Origin: Archaeoglobaceae archaeon
GTDB lineage: Archaea > Halobacteriota > Archaeoglobi > Archaeoglobales > Archaeoglobaceae
Direction of reading: 5' to 3'
Length of the DNA stretch: 17,069 nt
NCBI GenBank assembly: GCA_027016055.1
Contig: JALWBF010000215.1
Location: forward strand, 1-17,069
Shown: piece by piece, positions 1-7,825 of the stretch
Position numbering within the stretch: position 1 is the first letter of the stretch
How the letters are laid out: each line of letters starts with the position of its first letter
Notes under the pieces: model-generated
Databases searched by the model: none
The model's input: the letters and a program-made list of their open reading frames with translations, nothing else
What the model was told of the DNA's origin: nothing
Position numbers and translations under genes: made by a program

Positions 1-648
1 GCGATAAGGGATGATCAGATAGTAACCGAGATAATCGACTTCGGAGTGCCGAGAAGGGATAGACCGGTTGTAAGAAAGGTGACCTATGCTGAATTAAAAA
101 GCGGAAAGGTGGAGATAAATGGCGAAGAAGTGAGAGTTTCGCCCCTTTCAAGCTATTACATGGCGAGAAAGGTTATGGAGGAGCTGAAGAGGATGATAGA
201 GAAGGGAGAATTCTTTTTGACTCAGCCTGTAGAAAGGATTCCGACGAAAGGGACGTTAAAGCCGATGAGGGAAAGGGGAGTTAAGGTTGTTAAGAGCGTT
301 ATGACGAAGGCCGTAACTATTCCGCCGGATACGAGCATAGAAGAAGCTTCCCGAATAATAATTCAGAAGAACGTTAACCATCTGCCGGTTGTGGATGAAA
401 ACGGGGTTTTGGTCGGCATAGTCACATCTTGGGACATCGCAAAAGCGGTTGCTATGGGTAAATTGGGAAGGGTTTCGGATGTAATGACGAGGAAAGTAAT
501 CACTGCTATGCCCGATGAGCCGATAGAATCCGCTGCGAGAAAAATGGAGCAATACAACATCTCAGCCTTGCCTGTTGTAGATGCTAAGAAGAGAGTTTTG
601 GGAATGGTTACGAGCGAAGATCTTAGCAAACTTCTGGCGAGGTGGTGA
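1..648 (+). CDS. Homocysteine biosynthesis protein (DUF39/HcyBio), C-terminal part with two CBS domains
   Basis: The frame is open to the left edge, so this is the 3' end of a longer gene. A GTG at 46 is not taken as the start because coding similarity continues upstream of it. About the first 75 residues (ending near the sequence TQPVERIP) resemble the end of the DUF39 domain. Two CBS domains follow: the first from the VMTKAVTIPP stretch through LPVVDENGVLVGIVTSWDI, the second from the VMTRKVITAMP stretch through LPVVDAKKRVLGMVTSEDL. In methanogens, DUF39 proteins are linked to sulfur insertion that makes homocysteine from an aspartate-semialdehyde-derived substrate. CBS pairs usually bind adenosyl ligands such as AMP or S-adenosylmethionine, which would suit feedback control (inference). 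The next gene begins 2 nt after the stop and encodes the expected ferredoxin partner, which strongly supports the call. Confidence 0.82.
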   Translation, partial: AIRDDQIVTEIIDFGVPRRDRPVVRKVTYAELKSGKVEINGEEVRVSPLSSYYMARKVMEELKRMIEKGEFFLTQPVERIPTKGTLKPMRERGVKVVKSVMTKAVTIPPDTSIEEASRIIIQKNVNHLPVVDENGVLVGIVTSWDIAKAVAMGKLGRVSDVMTRKVITAMPDEPIESAARKMEQYNISALPVVDAKKRVLGMVTSEDLSKLLARW

Positions 649-650
649 CG

Positions 651-1037
651 ATGCTACTCCTTCTAAAATTCGATTCGAAAACTATAAAGAAGCCGATAAT
701 ATCCACAGCGACCCTCGAAACAAAGGCTCTGATAAACATCCTCCGTGCCAACGTTGGGGCGAGAAGGGGTGAGATGGTTGTAGAGGTGGATGATTCGAAA
801 GCGAAGGAGGTTGAGGAGGTATTCATAAGATTCGGAGTTGAGGTGACAGAGCTTAAGGAAGCCGTTGTGAAAGATGATGATAGGTGCGTTCACTGCGGAC
901 TCTGCATAAGCATATGCCCTGTTGAGGTATTCAGGTTCGATGAGAACTGGAAGGTCGTTGCAGATACTGAGAAATGCATTCACTGCGGTGTATGCACAAA
1001 GGTCTGTCCCTGCAACGCCCTAAGCTTACCGATTTGA
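651..1037 (+). CDS. NIL domain plus 2x[4Fe-4S] ferredoxin, partner of the DUF39 homocysteine enzyme
   Basis: A 128-residue protein. ATG 651 is chosen over the upstream GTGs at 642 and 645 because GAGGTG lies about 6 nt before it. Residues 1-75 form a NIL-type ACT-like domain, as in methionine-related proteins (LLLLKFDS..., VEVDDSKAKEVEEVF...). Residues about 80-128 are a bacterial-type ferredoxin with two full CxxCxxCxxxCP clusters (CVHCGLCISICP and CIHCGVCTKVCP). In Methanosarcina the equivalent pair is needed for homocysteine formation from sulfide; the ferredoxin is thought to supply electrons or sulfur-transfer redox chemistry in the cytoplasm. The gene is 2 nt downstream of the DUF39-CBS gene, so the two are very probably co-transcribed. 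Its stop codon ends exactly one base before the stop of the convergent permease gene. Confidence 0.88.
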   Translation: MLLLLKFDSKTIKKPIISTATLETKALINILRANVGARRGEMVVEVDDSKAKEVEEVFIRFGVEVTELKEAVVKDDDRCVHCGLCISICPVEVFRFDENWKVVADTEKCIHCGVCTKVCPCNALSLPI

Positions 1038-1847
1038 TCATTCTCCATGAGCTAAGATAACTCCGATCAATATTAAGCTTGCTCCGACAAGTTGCTTCAG
1101 CGTTAAAACCTCTCCGAATACAACGTATCCGAATATACCGGCCGAAACCGGCTCAACCAAAGCCAAAATCGGAGCCTTTTCCGTTTTGCAGTATTTTATT
1201 CCATAATTGAATACGGTAAAGGCTAAAGCCGTCGGAATTAAACCCAAGCCGAGGATCCAATCGTATCTTTGCAGAAATATCTCAAAGATCTTGTGTCCGA
1301 AGAGGATTAAAACTACCGGTAATAGAATAAGCGAGGAGATGGACAAACTTAGAAAGGTTATGTGAATGGACGACATGAACTCTCTAACCTTCTTTGTTAT
1401 GATAAAAACAGCCGCATAGAAAATTCCGGAAAGTATACCGAAGACGATTCCGAGAGAGATACAGCCGTAGGGTGTGAGCATTAGATAAAGACCGAAGATT
1501 GCAAGAGGAAGAGCAATTAGAGAGCTTCTGCTGACACCTTCCCCCTTAAGCCAAACGTAAAGCGTTACGTAGATCGGTGCCATGTATAAGAGAAGGGCGG
1601 ATGTTGCAACCTCTATCATCTGAATAGATGCGATGTAACATAAGATCGTCGCCAAGTTCACGATAGCCACGCCTAAGATGAGCTTCGGATGAACAATTCT
1701 AATATCCCTTATGAACGGTAGCAGAAAAACTGCTCCCAAGGATAGCCTGAAGAAGGTGAGAAGGATGGGATTTGCCGGAATGTTTCTGACGAACACTGCA
1801 AGGGAGCCCATAAGGATTCCAGCTATAACAACGGAGGAGCATCGCAT
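1038..1847 (-). CDS. EamA/DMT-superfamily permease
   Basis: A 269-residue, very hydrophobic protein with about ten predicted membrane helices arranged as two tandem EamA halves (roughly residues 5-130 and 135-269). The first half begins VVIAGILMGSLAVFVRNIPANP; the second half contains the conserved ending LALVEPVSAGIFGYVVFGE followed by LVGASLILIGVILA. The length is normal for the drug/metabolite transporter superfamily. Members export amino acids, nucleobases or other metabolites, and the substrate cannot be read from sequence. It is convergent and end-to-end with the ferredoxin gene, so it is probably a separate transcription unit. No convincing Shine-Dalgarno motif precedes the ATG, while a TATA-like element about 25 nt upstream suggests a leaderless transcript. 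Confidence 0.85.
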   Translation of the reverse strand: MRCSSVVIAGILMGSLAVFVRNIPANPILLTFFRLSLGAVFLLPFIRDIRIVHPKLILGVAIVNLATILCYIASIQMIEVATSALLLYMAPIYVTLYVWLKGEGVSRSSLIALPLAIFGLYLMLTPYGCISLGIVFGILSGIFYAAVFIITKKVREFMSSIHITFLSLSISSLILLPVVLILFGHKIFEIFLQRYDWILGLGLIPTALAFTVFNYGIKYCKTEKAPILALVEPVSAGIFGYVVFGEVLTLKQLVGASLILIGVILAHGE

Positions 1848-1866
1848 GGTATCAAACCAAATCCGA

Positions 1867-1876
1867 CTTTTAAAAA
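1867..1876 (-). promoter_or_regulatory. Putative TATA box for the EamA permease gene
   Basis: On the minus strand the sequence reads TTTTTAAAAG and is centred about 25 nt upstream of the permease ATG. This is the spacing expected if transcription starts at or next to the start codon. No ribosome binding site is visible in between. The assignment rests on position and A+T content only. Confidence 0.4.
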
Positions 1877-2071
1877 ACTTAAGTGTTTAAATTACAAAAG
1901 ATTTTTATAATAATTTTATCATGATAATAGATGAAATGCGGAAACTACCGATGACCTAACAGCGAAAAAAAGATTAAAATACAAACGTAAAGATTGATAA
2001 AGAATGAGAGACGTCCGTAAAGCTTCATAAAGTGTTAGAAAAATTTTAACTAATTTTAATCAAAAGTATCG

Positions 2072-2079
2072 TTATATAA
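2072..2079 (+). promoter_or_regulatory. TATA box for the secreted coiled-coil protein gene
   Basis: TTATATAA at 2072-2079 would place the transcript start near 2100. The resulting leader of about 14 nt contains GAGGTGATG (2101-2109) as the ribosome binding site for ATG 2114. The rest of the 266-nt gap from 1848 to 2113 is A+T-rich. Apart from the two promoters I see nothing in it: no RNA gene and no convincing small gene. Confidence 0.55.
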
Positions 2080-2113
2080 TTCGAAATCGCAGTTTGGATT
2101 GAGGTGATGCAAA

Positions 2114-3505
2114 ATGCGAAGGTTGGTGCTGGGTGTATTGGTATTAATAATAGCAATGATAGGAACGGCGAGCGCACAACCGATGCACAAGTTCGGACAG
2201 GGAGCACCGATTATGAACAAAATCCAAGAAAACGTCAACGCAACCCCCGCCCCAGTGATGGAGCAGAAGAGAATAAGGAATGAATCATGTCCAACATGCA
2301 CACCTATAAAAGAGATGATTAGAAAGAGAATACATGAACATCTTATTAAGAAGGAAAGGATTCAAGAAAGAATAAGAGAACTCAAGATTAAGCATCGCAT
2401 GGAAAGAATCAGACTGCATATACAGAAGGCTAGGCAGATGTGCGAACGGGCAAAAATGAAGTATGAAAGGGCGAGAGAGATGTATATGAAGCTCAGAGCA
2501 CGCGGGCTTAAGGATCCGGAGACGTTCAGGTATGCCAAGCAGTATATCTGCTTCGGCGTCGATTACGTCGAAAGATGGCTTGAGAAGCTGATGGTTCAGG
2601 TGCAGAATGCGAACATGGGTGAAGATCAGAAGGAGAGAATTATGGAGAGAATTCAGAACTGCCTTACAGCTTTGAACGAAAGCAAAGATGCAGTAAACTC
2701 AAGCACGACTCCTGAGGAACTTAGAAACGCCGTTTCAGAGCTCAGAAAGACATGGAACGAAATCAGAATTGAGATCAAATCCATAGTCGGTCAGATCGCG
2801 GTGACTAAGCTTGAAGAAGTAATCAACAAGGCTGAAGATGTAGCATTAAGACTTGAAAGCGAAATCGAGGCACTGAATGCGAGCAATGTTAGCGTTACAA
2901 AGCTTGAGCAGACGCTAAACGACTACTTAGAGAAGCTCAACTTGGCGAGACAGAAGCTTGAGGATGCGAACGAAAAGTTTGAGGAAATGGCCAATGCGAG
3001 CAATCCGAACGAGCTCTACGTTGAAGGTAGGCATCTGCTAATGGAGGCGAGGGATCTCATTAGAGAGGCTTTCGCCGACATCAAGGTAATTTACTACGAA
3101 ATCCAGCATCTTAGAGTGGGGCATTTGTTCTTCGGAAACGAAACGGGTGAACTGTTCATCGTCGGAAACGGAACGGCTGAGATTCATCTAACCGGTGTTG
3201 CGGTGATACTTGCAAACGGAAATGCCACGATTTCGCCGGCAACATCCGTAGTCACCGCAGTAGGATTCGAAAGCAGTGTAAAGGATGGAGTTGCCTCGAT
3301 GAGCGGGCACGGAAAGGCTGTAGTGAGGGGCAAGAACGTAACGATAAGGGTTGAGGGGGACTTCATTAAGATCTTCGCAAAGGGTAAGGGAACGGCAACG
3401 CTCAGCGGAGAAGGTGTCTACAAGCTCAAGAAGTCACCACACGAAAAGATTGTTGAGGAACAATATTCAGGAAACGTAACTCTTGAGTTCGGGGTGATAG
3501 AGTGA
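2114..3505 (+). CDS. Secreted coiled-coil protein with C-terminal beta domain, heavily sequon-bearing
   Basis: 463 residues; I do not recognise a named family. Residues 1-21 are a Sec signal peptide (RRLVLGVLVLIIAMIG followed by TASA and AQ). A C59-P-T-C62 motif follows. Residues about 64-330 are highly charged, K/R/E-rich helix with heptad character, i.e. coiled coil. Residues about 335-463 change to Gly/Thr/Val-rich beta sequence with repeated GNGT, GHGKAVV and GKGTATLSGEG turns, suggesting a beta-sheet or solenoid domain. There are at least eleven N-x-S/T sequons (N56, N188, N195, N255, N258, N294, N342, N352, N370, N408, N454), typical of a glycosylated archaeal surface protein. No C-terminal membrane anchor is visible. 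GAGGTG precedes the ATG. Its last 4 nt overlap the following lipoprotein gene, suggesting coupled translation and a joint envelope role. Function unknown. Confidence 0.85.
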   Translation: MRRLVLGVLVLIIAMIGTASAQPMHKFGQGAPIMNKIQENVNATPAPVMEQKRIRNESCPTCTPIKEMIRKRIHEHLIKKERIQERIRELKIKHRMERIRLHIQKARQMCERAKMKYERAREMYMKLRARGLKDPETFRYAKQYICFGVDYVERWLEKLMVQVQNANMGEDQKERIMERIQNCLTALNESKDAVNSSTTPEELRNAVSELRKTWNEIRIEIKSIVGQIAVTKLEEVINKAEDVALRLESEIEALNASNVSVTKLEQTLNDYLEKLNLARQKLEDANEKFEEMANASNPNELYVEGRHLLMEARDLIREAFADIKVIYYEIQHLRVGHLFFGNETGELFIVGNGTAEIHLTGVAVILANGNATISPATSVVTAVGFESSVKDGVASMSGHGKAVVRGKNVTIRVEGDFIKIFAKGKGTATLSGEGVYKLKKSPHEKIVEEQYSGNVTLEFGVIE

Positions 3506-3723
3506 AGAGGGCGCTAATACTTCTTCTAATTTTTGGAATCTTAATGCTCGGATGTGCAGGGAAAAAACCGGTTGCTGAGAAACCGGTGGAAACTCCAACA
3601 AAGCAGGCTCCCACACCGACGGAAAAGCCCATACCGGCAGAAGACATAAACAAGACGTTAACGGATGTCAACGAACTGCTTAAGGAGCTTCAGGACATCG
3701 AAAACATAAGCTTTAATCTCTAA
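3502..3723 (+). CDS. Small lipoprotein, co-translated with the coiled-coil surface protein
   Basis: 73 residues from GTG 3502, overlapping the previous stop by the classic 4-nt GTGA. The N terminus is a lipoprotein signal, ILMLGC, with the predicted lipid-bearing Cys at residue 18. The mature part is about 56 residues: a Lys/Pro/Thr-rich linker (residues 19-46) typical of extracellular tethers, then a short amphipathic helix (EDINKTLTDVNELLKELQDIE). It has two N-glycosylation sequons (N50, N68). A membrane-tethered short helix encoded right behind a secreted coiled-coil protein suggests it may anchor or pair with that protein (inference). No known family recognised. Confidence 0.75.
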   Translation: MKRALILLLIFGILMLGCAGKKPVAEKPVETPTKQAPTPTEKPIPAEDINKTLTDVNELLKELQDIENISFNL

Positions 3724-3753
3724 ATTTTTTATATATTTTTGCTCTTATCGCAA

Positions 3754-3761
3754 TTTATAAT
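3754..3761 (+). promoter_or_regulatory. Putative TATA box for gyrA
   Basis: TTTATAAT lies about 26 nt upstream of the gyrA ATG (3785), giving a predicted start at or 1-2 nt before the initiation codon. There is no Shine-Dalgarno sequence just upstream, so the message is probably leaderless. The T-rich run at 3724-3739 just before it could also terminate the upstream operon, since archaeal termination often uses oligo-T tracts. Confidence 0.5.
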
Positions 3762-3784
3762 TTCCTAACCCGAAAACTGTTTGT

Positions 3785-6118
3785 ATGGAGTTAATCCGTG
3801 ATATAAGCGAGGAGCTAAAAAGCTCATACCTCGATTACGCGATGAGTGTCATCGTTGGAAGGGCTTTGCCTGATGTTAGAGATGGTCTGAAGCCCGTTCA
3901 GCGCAGAATCCTTTGGACTATGTATGAGATGGGTTTAAGGCACGATAAACCTTACAGAAAATGCGCGAGAGTCGTCGGTGAAACCCTCGGTAAGTATCAT
4001 CCCCACGGCGACCAGCCAGTTTACGAAGCCCTCGTAAGAATGGCTCAGGACTTCGTTATGAGGTATCCCCTCATAGACGGGCAGGGTAACTTCGGATCGA
4101 TAGACGGCGATGAACCGGCTGCGATGAGATACACGGAATGCAGACTGACGAAGTTGGCTGAAGAGCTTTTAGCGGATATCGATAAAAATACTGTCGATTT
4201 CGTTCCGAACTTCGACGCAACCTTAAAAGAGCCTTCTGTTTTGCCTGCGAAATTTCCCAACTTGCTCGTTAACGGTAGCAGTGGCATAGCCGTAGGAATG
4301 GCTACGAACATCCCTCCTCATAACTTAAAGGAAGTTTGCGAGGCAATAATTGCTTACATAAAGAATCCGGATATAACTGTCAAAGAACTGATGGGATACG
4401 TGAAAGGTCCTGATTTCCCGACCGGCGGAGTCATAGTCGGAGTTAAGGGGATAGAGGAGGCGTATGAAACGGGGAAAGGAAGGATAGTGATTAGGGGCAA
4501 GGTTGAGATAGAGGACGGAGCGATCGTGATAAAGGAGATACCATACATGGTTAACAAAGCCAAGCTCGTTGAGAAGATAGCTGATTTGATAAAGAGCGGA
4601 AGGCTTGAGGAAGCGAGAACAGTGAGAGATGAATCCGATAGAGAAGGAATTAGAGTGGTTATCGAGCTAAAATCCGGGGCTGATGTGAACACGGCTTTGA
4701 AGAAGCTATACTCATACACCCCACTTCAAACGAGCTACGGAATAATAAATCTCGCATTGGTAAACGGCGAACCGAGGATTCTGAGTCTGAAGGAACTCAT
4801 AGCATGCTACGTCGATCACAGAAGGGAGGTTGTCAGAAGGAGGACTGAATACGAGCTGAAGAAAGCTCAAGATAGATTGCACATAGTTGAAGGACTCAAG
4901 ATTGCTATCGAAAACTTGGAGGACGTCGTGAATCTGATTAGGGAAAGCAAATCACCCGAAATTGCTAAGAAACAGCTTGTGGAAAAATATGGAATGAGCG
5001 AAAGGCAGGCTGAGGCGATTTTACAGATGAGGTTGCAGAAGCTAACATCCGCTGAGATATCTGCTTTGATAAAGGAATACGAGGAACTGAAAAAGCAAAT
5101 TACAGAGCTCTCAGCCATTCTTGCGGATCGTGCTAAGATAGATCAGATAATCATAGATGAGCTTAAAGAACTGAAGCGTAAGTATGGTGATGAGAGAAGA
5201 ACCGAGATACTGGAAAAGGAGGAGGAAATAAAAGCGGAAGAACTCGTTACCGTGGAGGAAAACGTGGTCGTTTTCACTAAGGACGGATTCTTTAAGAGGT
5301 GCGAGGTTGAATTTAAAGCGCAGGGAAGGGGTGGTGTGGGCGTATTGGGGATGCCTGTGAGAGATGGCGACGAACCTGTGTTTGCCGTTCTCTGCAATAC
5401 TAAGCAGAAGCTACTGATATTCAGCGATGCCGGCAAGGCTTACTGGATAGCGGTTCACGACATACCGAAGCAGGATAGAACCGGAAGGGGGGTAAACATA
5501 AGAAAGTTCTTGGGATTGAGTGATGATGAGAGGGTTGTATCTGCTATAGCCGTCGATGAATTCAGCGAAGAAAGTTTCGTTGCTATACTTACGGAGGACG
5601 GATACATAAAGAAGACGAAGCTTTCGGAGTTTGCGAATGCTAAGAAGTCCGGAATAATAGCATCATCAAGCAGAATAGCCTTTGCAAGGATATTCAAAGA
5701 AGGAGAAGTGGCGATAGGAACGAGAAACGGTTACGTAGTTAGATTTAAGACCGATGACGTGCCCGAAAAGGGCAGAAACGCGAGGGGTGTGAAAGCGATT
5801 AATTTGAGGGAAGGAGATTCGATTGCTTGGCTTTCAATCGGTAAAGGCAGGGAGCTTCTAATTCTTACGGAAGATGGCTTAGGCAAGAGAACTAATTTGG
5901 ACGAATTCAGGCTTACCAATAGAGGATCGATGGGTGTAATTGGAGTCAAAGGGAATCTCGCCGTTGTAGAATTCGTTAAGGGTAACGAGGACGTTCTTAT
6001 ATTTACGAAGGATGGGCATGCCATAAGAGTTGCTGTGAGGAACATTCCGAAGCAGGGAAGGGTTAGTAAGGGAGTGGAAGTTAGCAAGAAGGGCGTCGCT
6101 TGTGCCATCTTGATTTAA
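3785..6118 (+). CDS. gyrA: DNA gyrase subunit A
   Basis: A 777-residue type IIA topoisomerase cleavage/wrapping subunit that, with GyrB, introduces negative supercoils at the cost of ATP. The winged-helix/CAP region (about residues 20-130) holds GKYHPHGD and the catalytic Tyr116 in AAMRYTE. The tower and coiled coil run to about residue 480. The C-terminal domain (about 490-777) shows six beta-pinwheel blade signatures: VFTKDGFFKR, IFSDAGKAYW, ILTEDGYIKK, IGTRNGYVVR, ILTEDGLGKR and IFTKDGHAIR. The GyrA box appears as QGRGGVG at 513-519, lacking the basic sixth residue of the bacterial consensus. At the quinolone-contact positions equivalent to E. coli Ser83 and Asp87 it has Gln77 and Glu81. 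No gyrB lies in the window. Gyrase in euryarchaea is thought to be an ancient acquisition from bacteria. Confidence 0.96.
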   Translation: MELIRDISEELKSSYLDYAMSVIVGRALPDVRDGLKPVQRRILWTMYEMGLRHDKPYRKCARVVGETLGKYHPHGDQPVYEALVRMAQDFVMRYPLIDGQGNFGSIDGDEPAAMRYTECRLTKLAEELLADIDKNTVDFVPNFDATLKEPSVLPAKFPNLLVNGSSGIAVGMATNIPPHNLKEVCEAIIAYIKNPDITVKELMGYVKGPDFPTGGVIVGVKGIEEAYETGKGRIVIRGKVEIEDGAIVIKEIPYMVNKAKLVEKIADLIKSGRLEEARTVRDESDREGIRVVIELKSGADVNTALKKLYSYTPLQTSYGIINLALVNGEPRILSLKELIACYVDHRREVVRRRTEYELKKAQDRLHIVEGLKIAIENLEDVVNLIRESKSPEIAKKQLVEKYGMSERQAEAILQMRLQKLTSAEISALIKEYEELKKQITELSAILADRAKIDQIIIDELKELKRKYGDERRTEILEKEEEIKAEELVTVEENVVVFTKDGFFKRCEVEFKAQGRGGVGVLGMPVRDGDEPVFAVLCNTKQKLLIFSDAGKAYWIAVHDIPKQDRTGRGVNIRKFLGLSDDERVVSAIAVDEFSEESFVAILTEDGYIKKTKLSEFANAKKSGIIASSSRIAFARIFKEGEVAIGTRNGYVVRFKTDDVPEKGRNARGVKAINLREGDSIAWLSIGKGRELLILTEDGLGKRTNLDEFRLTNRGSMGVIGVKGNLAVVEFVKGNEDVLIFTKDGHAIRVAVRNIPKQGRVSKGVEVSKKGVACAILI

Positions 6119-6123
6119 CAGCC

Positions 6124-6504
6124 ATGAAGGCTGAAGTTAGGATCAGAATTGAAGAAGCTGAGAGGATTATAAGGGAAGCCGAGGAAGCTCTGAAATCAGG
6201 CCTATACGAAACCTGCTGCATATCATCTTGCTACGCCATATTTCACGTTATCAGAGCTCTGATCATAAGCATGGGTATGAACCCAAAAACGCTCGAAGAT
6301 GCGGTTCATTTGATCTGCCTAAGCAGGGAGAAGATAGGATTTACGAGGGATGACTGCTCGAAGATTTACAGAGCCTTGGATATAAAATCGGAAATAGACG
6401 GAGGATACTTAAGAAGGATCACAAAGGATGTTGCAGAGAGAACGCTTGAAGATGCGAAGGAAATTCTGGAAAAGTCCAAAAAATTCTTAAACTTCACCCC
6501 TTAA
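6124..6504 (+). CDS. HEPN domain protein (UPF0332/COG1895-like)
   Basis: 126 residues from ATG 6124, 5 nt after the gyrA stop. An upstream in-frame TTG at 6100 would overlap gyrA and is less likely. The protein is all-helical. It has the HEPN core CYAIFHVIRALIISMGMNPKT (residues 36-56, described here in parts: CYAIFH then VIRALI) and the second-half signature ALDIKSEIDGGYLRRI resembling the family's R..ADY region. HEPN proteins often act as ribonuclease toxins paired with a nucleotidyltransferase (MNT) antitoxin, but no MNT gene is adjacent and a clear RX4-6H catalytic motif is not seen. It may therefore be a non-nuclease accessory protein or an orphan. It probably shares the gyrA transcript. 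The last 18 nt overlap the 3' end of the convergent paaK gene. Confidence 0.75.
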   Translation: MKAEVRIRIEEAERIIREAEEALKSGLYETCCISSCYAIFHVIRALIISMGMNPKTLEDAVHLICLSREKIGFTRDDCSKIYRALDIKSEIDGGYLRRITKDVAERTLEDAKEILEKSKKFLNFTP

Positions 6505-7803
6505 ATCCAGTATCCTTTTGGCCTTGCCCTCAAACCTTTCGAGCGTCCCCTTTTCAACGAGCTCTACGTTAGTTCTTAGTCCGAGCTCTTTCCTCAGCTC
6601 TTCCTGAATCTTTCTCCTTAGCCTCTCCATGTCAGCAAGCTCTCCGGTGAAGAATTCGTCCTTAACCTCAACCCTCACGGTTATCTCATCCAAAGCCCCT
6701 TTCTTTGTTATCACAACCTGATAGTTGTCTCCCACCTCCGGAATCTGCATCAATACGTGCTCTATCTGGCTCGGGAACACGTTGATACCCCTGACTATTA
6801 TCATGTCGTCGCATCTTCCGATGATTCTGTGTATCTTTGGATGCGTCCTTCCGCATGAGCATTTTTCCTCGTCCATTACAAACGTTATGTCTCCGGTTCT
6901 GTATCTGATTAAGGGTAAAGCCTCCTTTGTCAGAGGCGTGAGCACGAGTTCCCCTTTTTCTCCTTCACCAAGCTGTTCTCCAGTTTCCGGATCGACAACT
7001 TCGATGAAGTAATGATCAGCCCATATGTGTAGCCCGTTCTGCTCTTCGCATTCAAAAGCTACACCCGGCCCGTTCATCTCGCTCAATCCGTAAGAATCGA
7101 ACGCCTTAAGATCGAACGCATCCTCAAGCTTTTTCCTCGTTGCTTCGCTCCAAGGCTCTGCACCGAAGCAACCGATTCTCAATCCGATTTCCTTCGGATC
7201 TATCTCCATGCCTTCGGCAACTTCCTTTATGTGCAAAGCGTAGCTTGGCGTGCAGTGAATTGCAGTCGTTCCGAAATCGAGCATGAATTGGATCTGCCTT
7301 TCCGTATTGCCAGTTCCCGAAGGCACGACCATCGCTCCTATCCTTTCAGCAGCGTAATGCATTCCCAAGCCGCCTGTGAACATCGTATAGCTTACCATGT
7401 TCTGAAAAACGTCTCTGCTTCTCAATCCAACCATATACAGGCATCTCGCACATAGGTTTATCCAGTTTTCAAGGTCTCGGGCTGTGTAGCCAACAACCTT
7501 CGGCTTTCCAGATGATCCGCTCGACGTGTGTATTCTGACTAGTTTCTCCTTAGGAACAGCAAAAAGTCCGAAGGGATAGTTTTCCCTCAGATCCTCCTTT
7601 GTGGTGAAGGGGAGCTTCCTTATATCTTCCCTCCTTCTTATATCATCCGGATGAATGCCGAGTTCCCTAAACTTCTTCCTATAAAACGGAACGTTATCGT
7701 AAGCGTGCCTTACAACCCATCTCAACCTCTTAAGCTGAATTTCTTCGATCTCCCTTCTCGGCATTATCTCCTCCTTCTGCCAATATTTGTCACTGTATGG
7801 CAT
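6487..7803 (-). CDS. paaK: Phenylacetate-CoA ligase family adenylate-forming enzyme
   Basis: A 438-residue member of the acyl-adenylate/thioester-forming superfamily that activates an aryl acid such as phenylacetate with ATP and coenzyme A, in the cytoplasm. The phosphate-binding loop TSSGSSGKP is at residues 93-101, the A5 motif SYGLSEMNGP at 237-246, TGD at 303-305, RGINVFP at 338-344, and the likely catalytic Lys at 427 in the EGKAKR end motif. CSCGRT (315-320) is also characteristic of PaaK proteins. Length matches the family (about 430-440). In anaerobic archaea several PaaK paralogues exist and act on aromatic or indole-acetate substrates, so the exact acid is uncertain. The gene stands alone, divergent from the phosphoesterase gene and sharing its promoter region. 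No Shine-Dalgarno motif precedes the ATG. Confidence 0.9.
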   Translation of the reverse strand: MPYSDKYWQKEEIMPRREIEEIQLKRLRWVVRHAYDNVPFYRKKFRELGIHPDDIRRREDIRKLPFTTKEDLRENYPFGLFAVPKEKLVRIHTSSGSSGKPKVVGYTARDLENWINLCARCLYMVGLRSRDVFQNMVSYTMFTGGLGMHYAAERIGAMVVPSGTGNTERQIQFMLDFGTTAIHCTPSYALHIKEVAEGMEIDPKEIGLRIGCFGAEPWSEATRKKLEDAFDLKAFDSYGLSEMNGPGVAFECEEQNGLHIWADHYFIEVVDPETGEQLGEGEKGELVLTPLTKEALPLIRYRTGDITFVMDEEKCSCGRTHPKIHRIIGRCDDMIIVRGINVFPSQIEHVLMQIPEVGDNYQVVITKKGALDEITVRVEVKDEFFTGELADMERLRRKIQEELRKELGLRTNVELVEKGTLERFEGKAKRILDLRGEV

Positions 7804-7825
7804 ACTTGGGTGTTGTCAGCGCATG

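Noticed and set aside
46..48. GTG 46 as the true start of the CBS protein
   Set aside because: The same frame continues to the window edge and matches the DUF39 tail, so the gene begins outside the window.
1921..1965. Possible C/D box small RNA or 12-codon ORF in the 1848-2113 gap
   Set aside because: A C-box-like ATGATAA and a weaker ATGA element are present but no D box (CTGA) is found at the needed spacing, and the short ORF has no ribosome binding site.
4354..4719. Long open frame on the minus strand within gyrA
   Set aside because: It is antisense to the clearly conserved GyrA frame, Ser/Thr/Leu-rich in the way of antisense reading, and shows no motif or start signal; the same applies to the other minus-strand frames within gyrA.
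6100..6123. Upstream TTG start for the HEPN gene overlapping gyrA
   Set aside because: The added residues (MCHLDLTA) are not part of the HEPN fold and the ATG at 6124 gives the usual N-terminal helix.
7231..7455. Plus-strand frame opposite paaK
   Set aside because: Lies fully within the conserved paaK coding region and has no recognisable domain.
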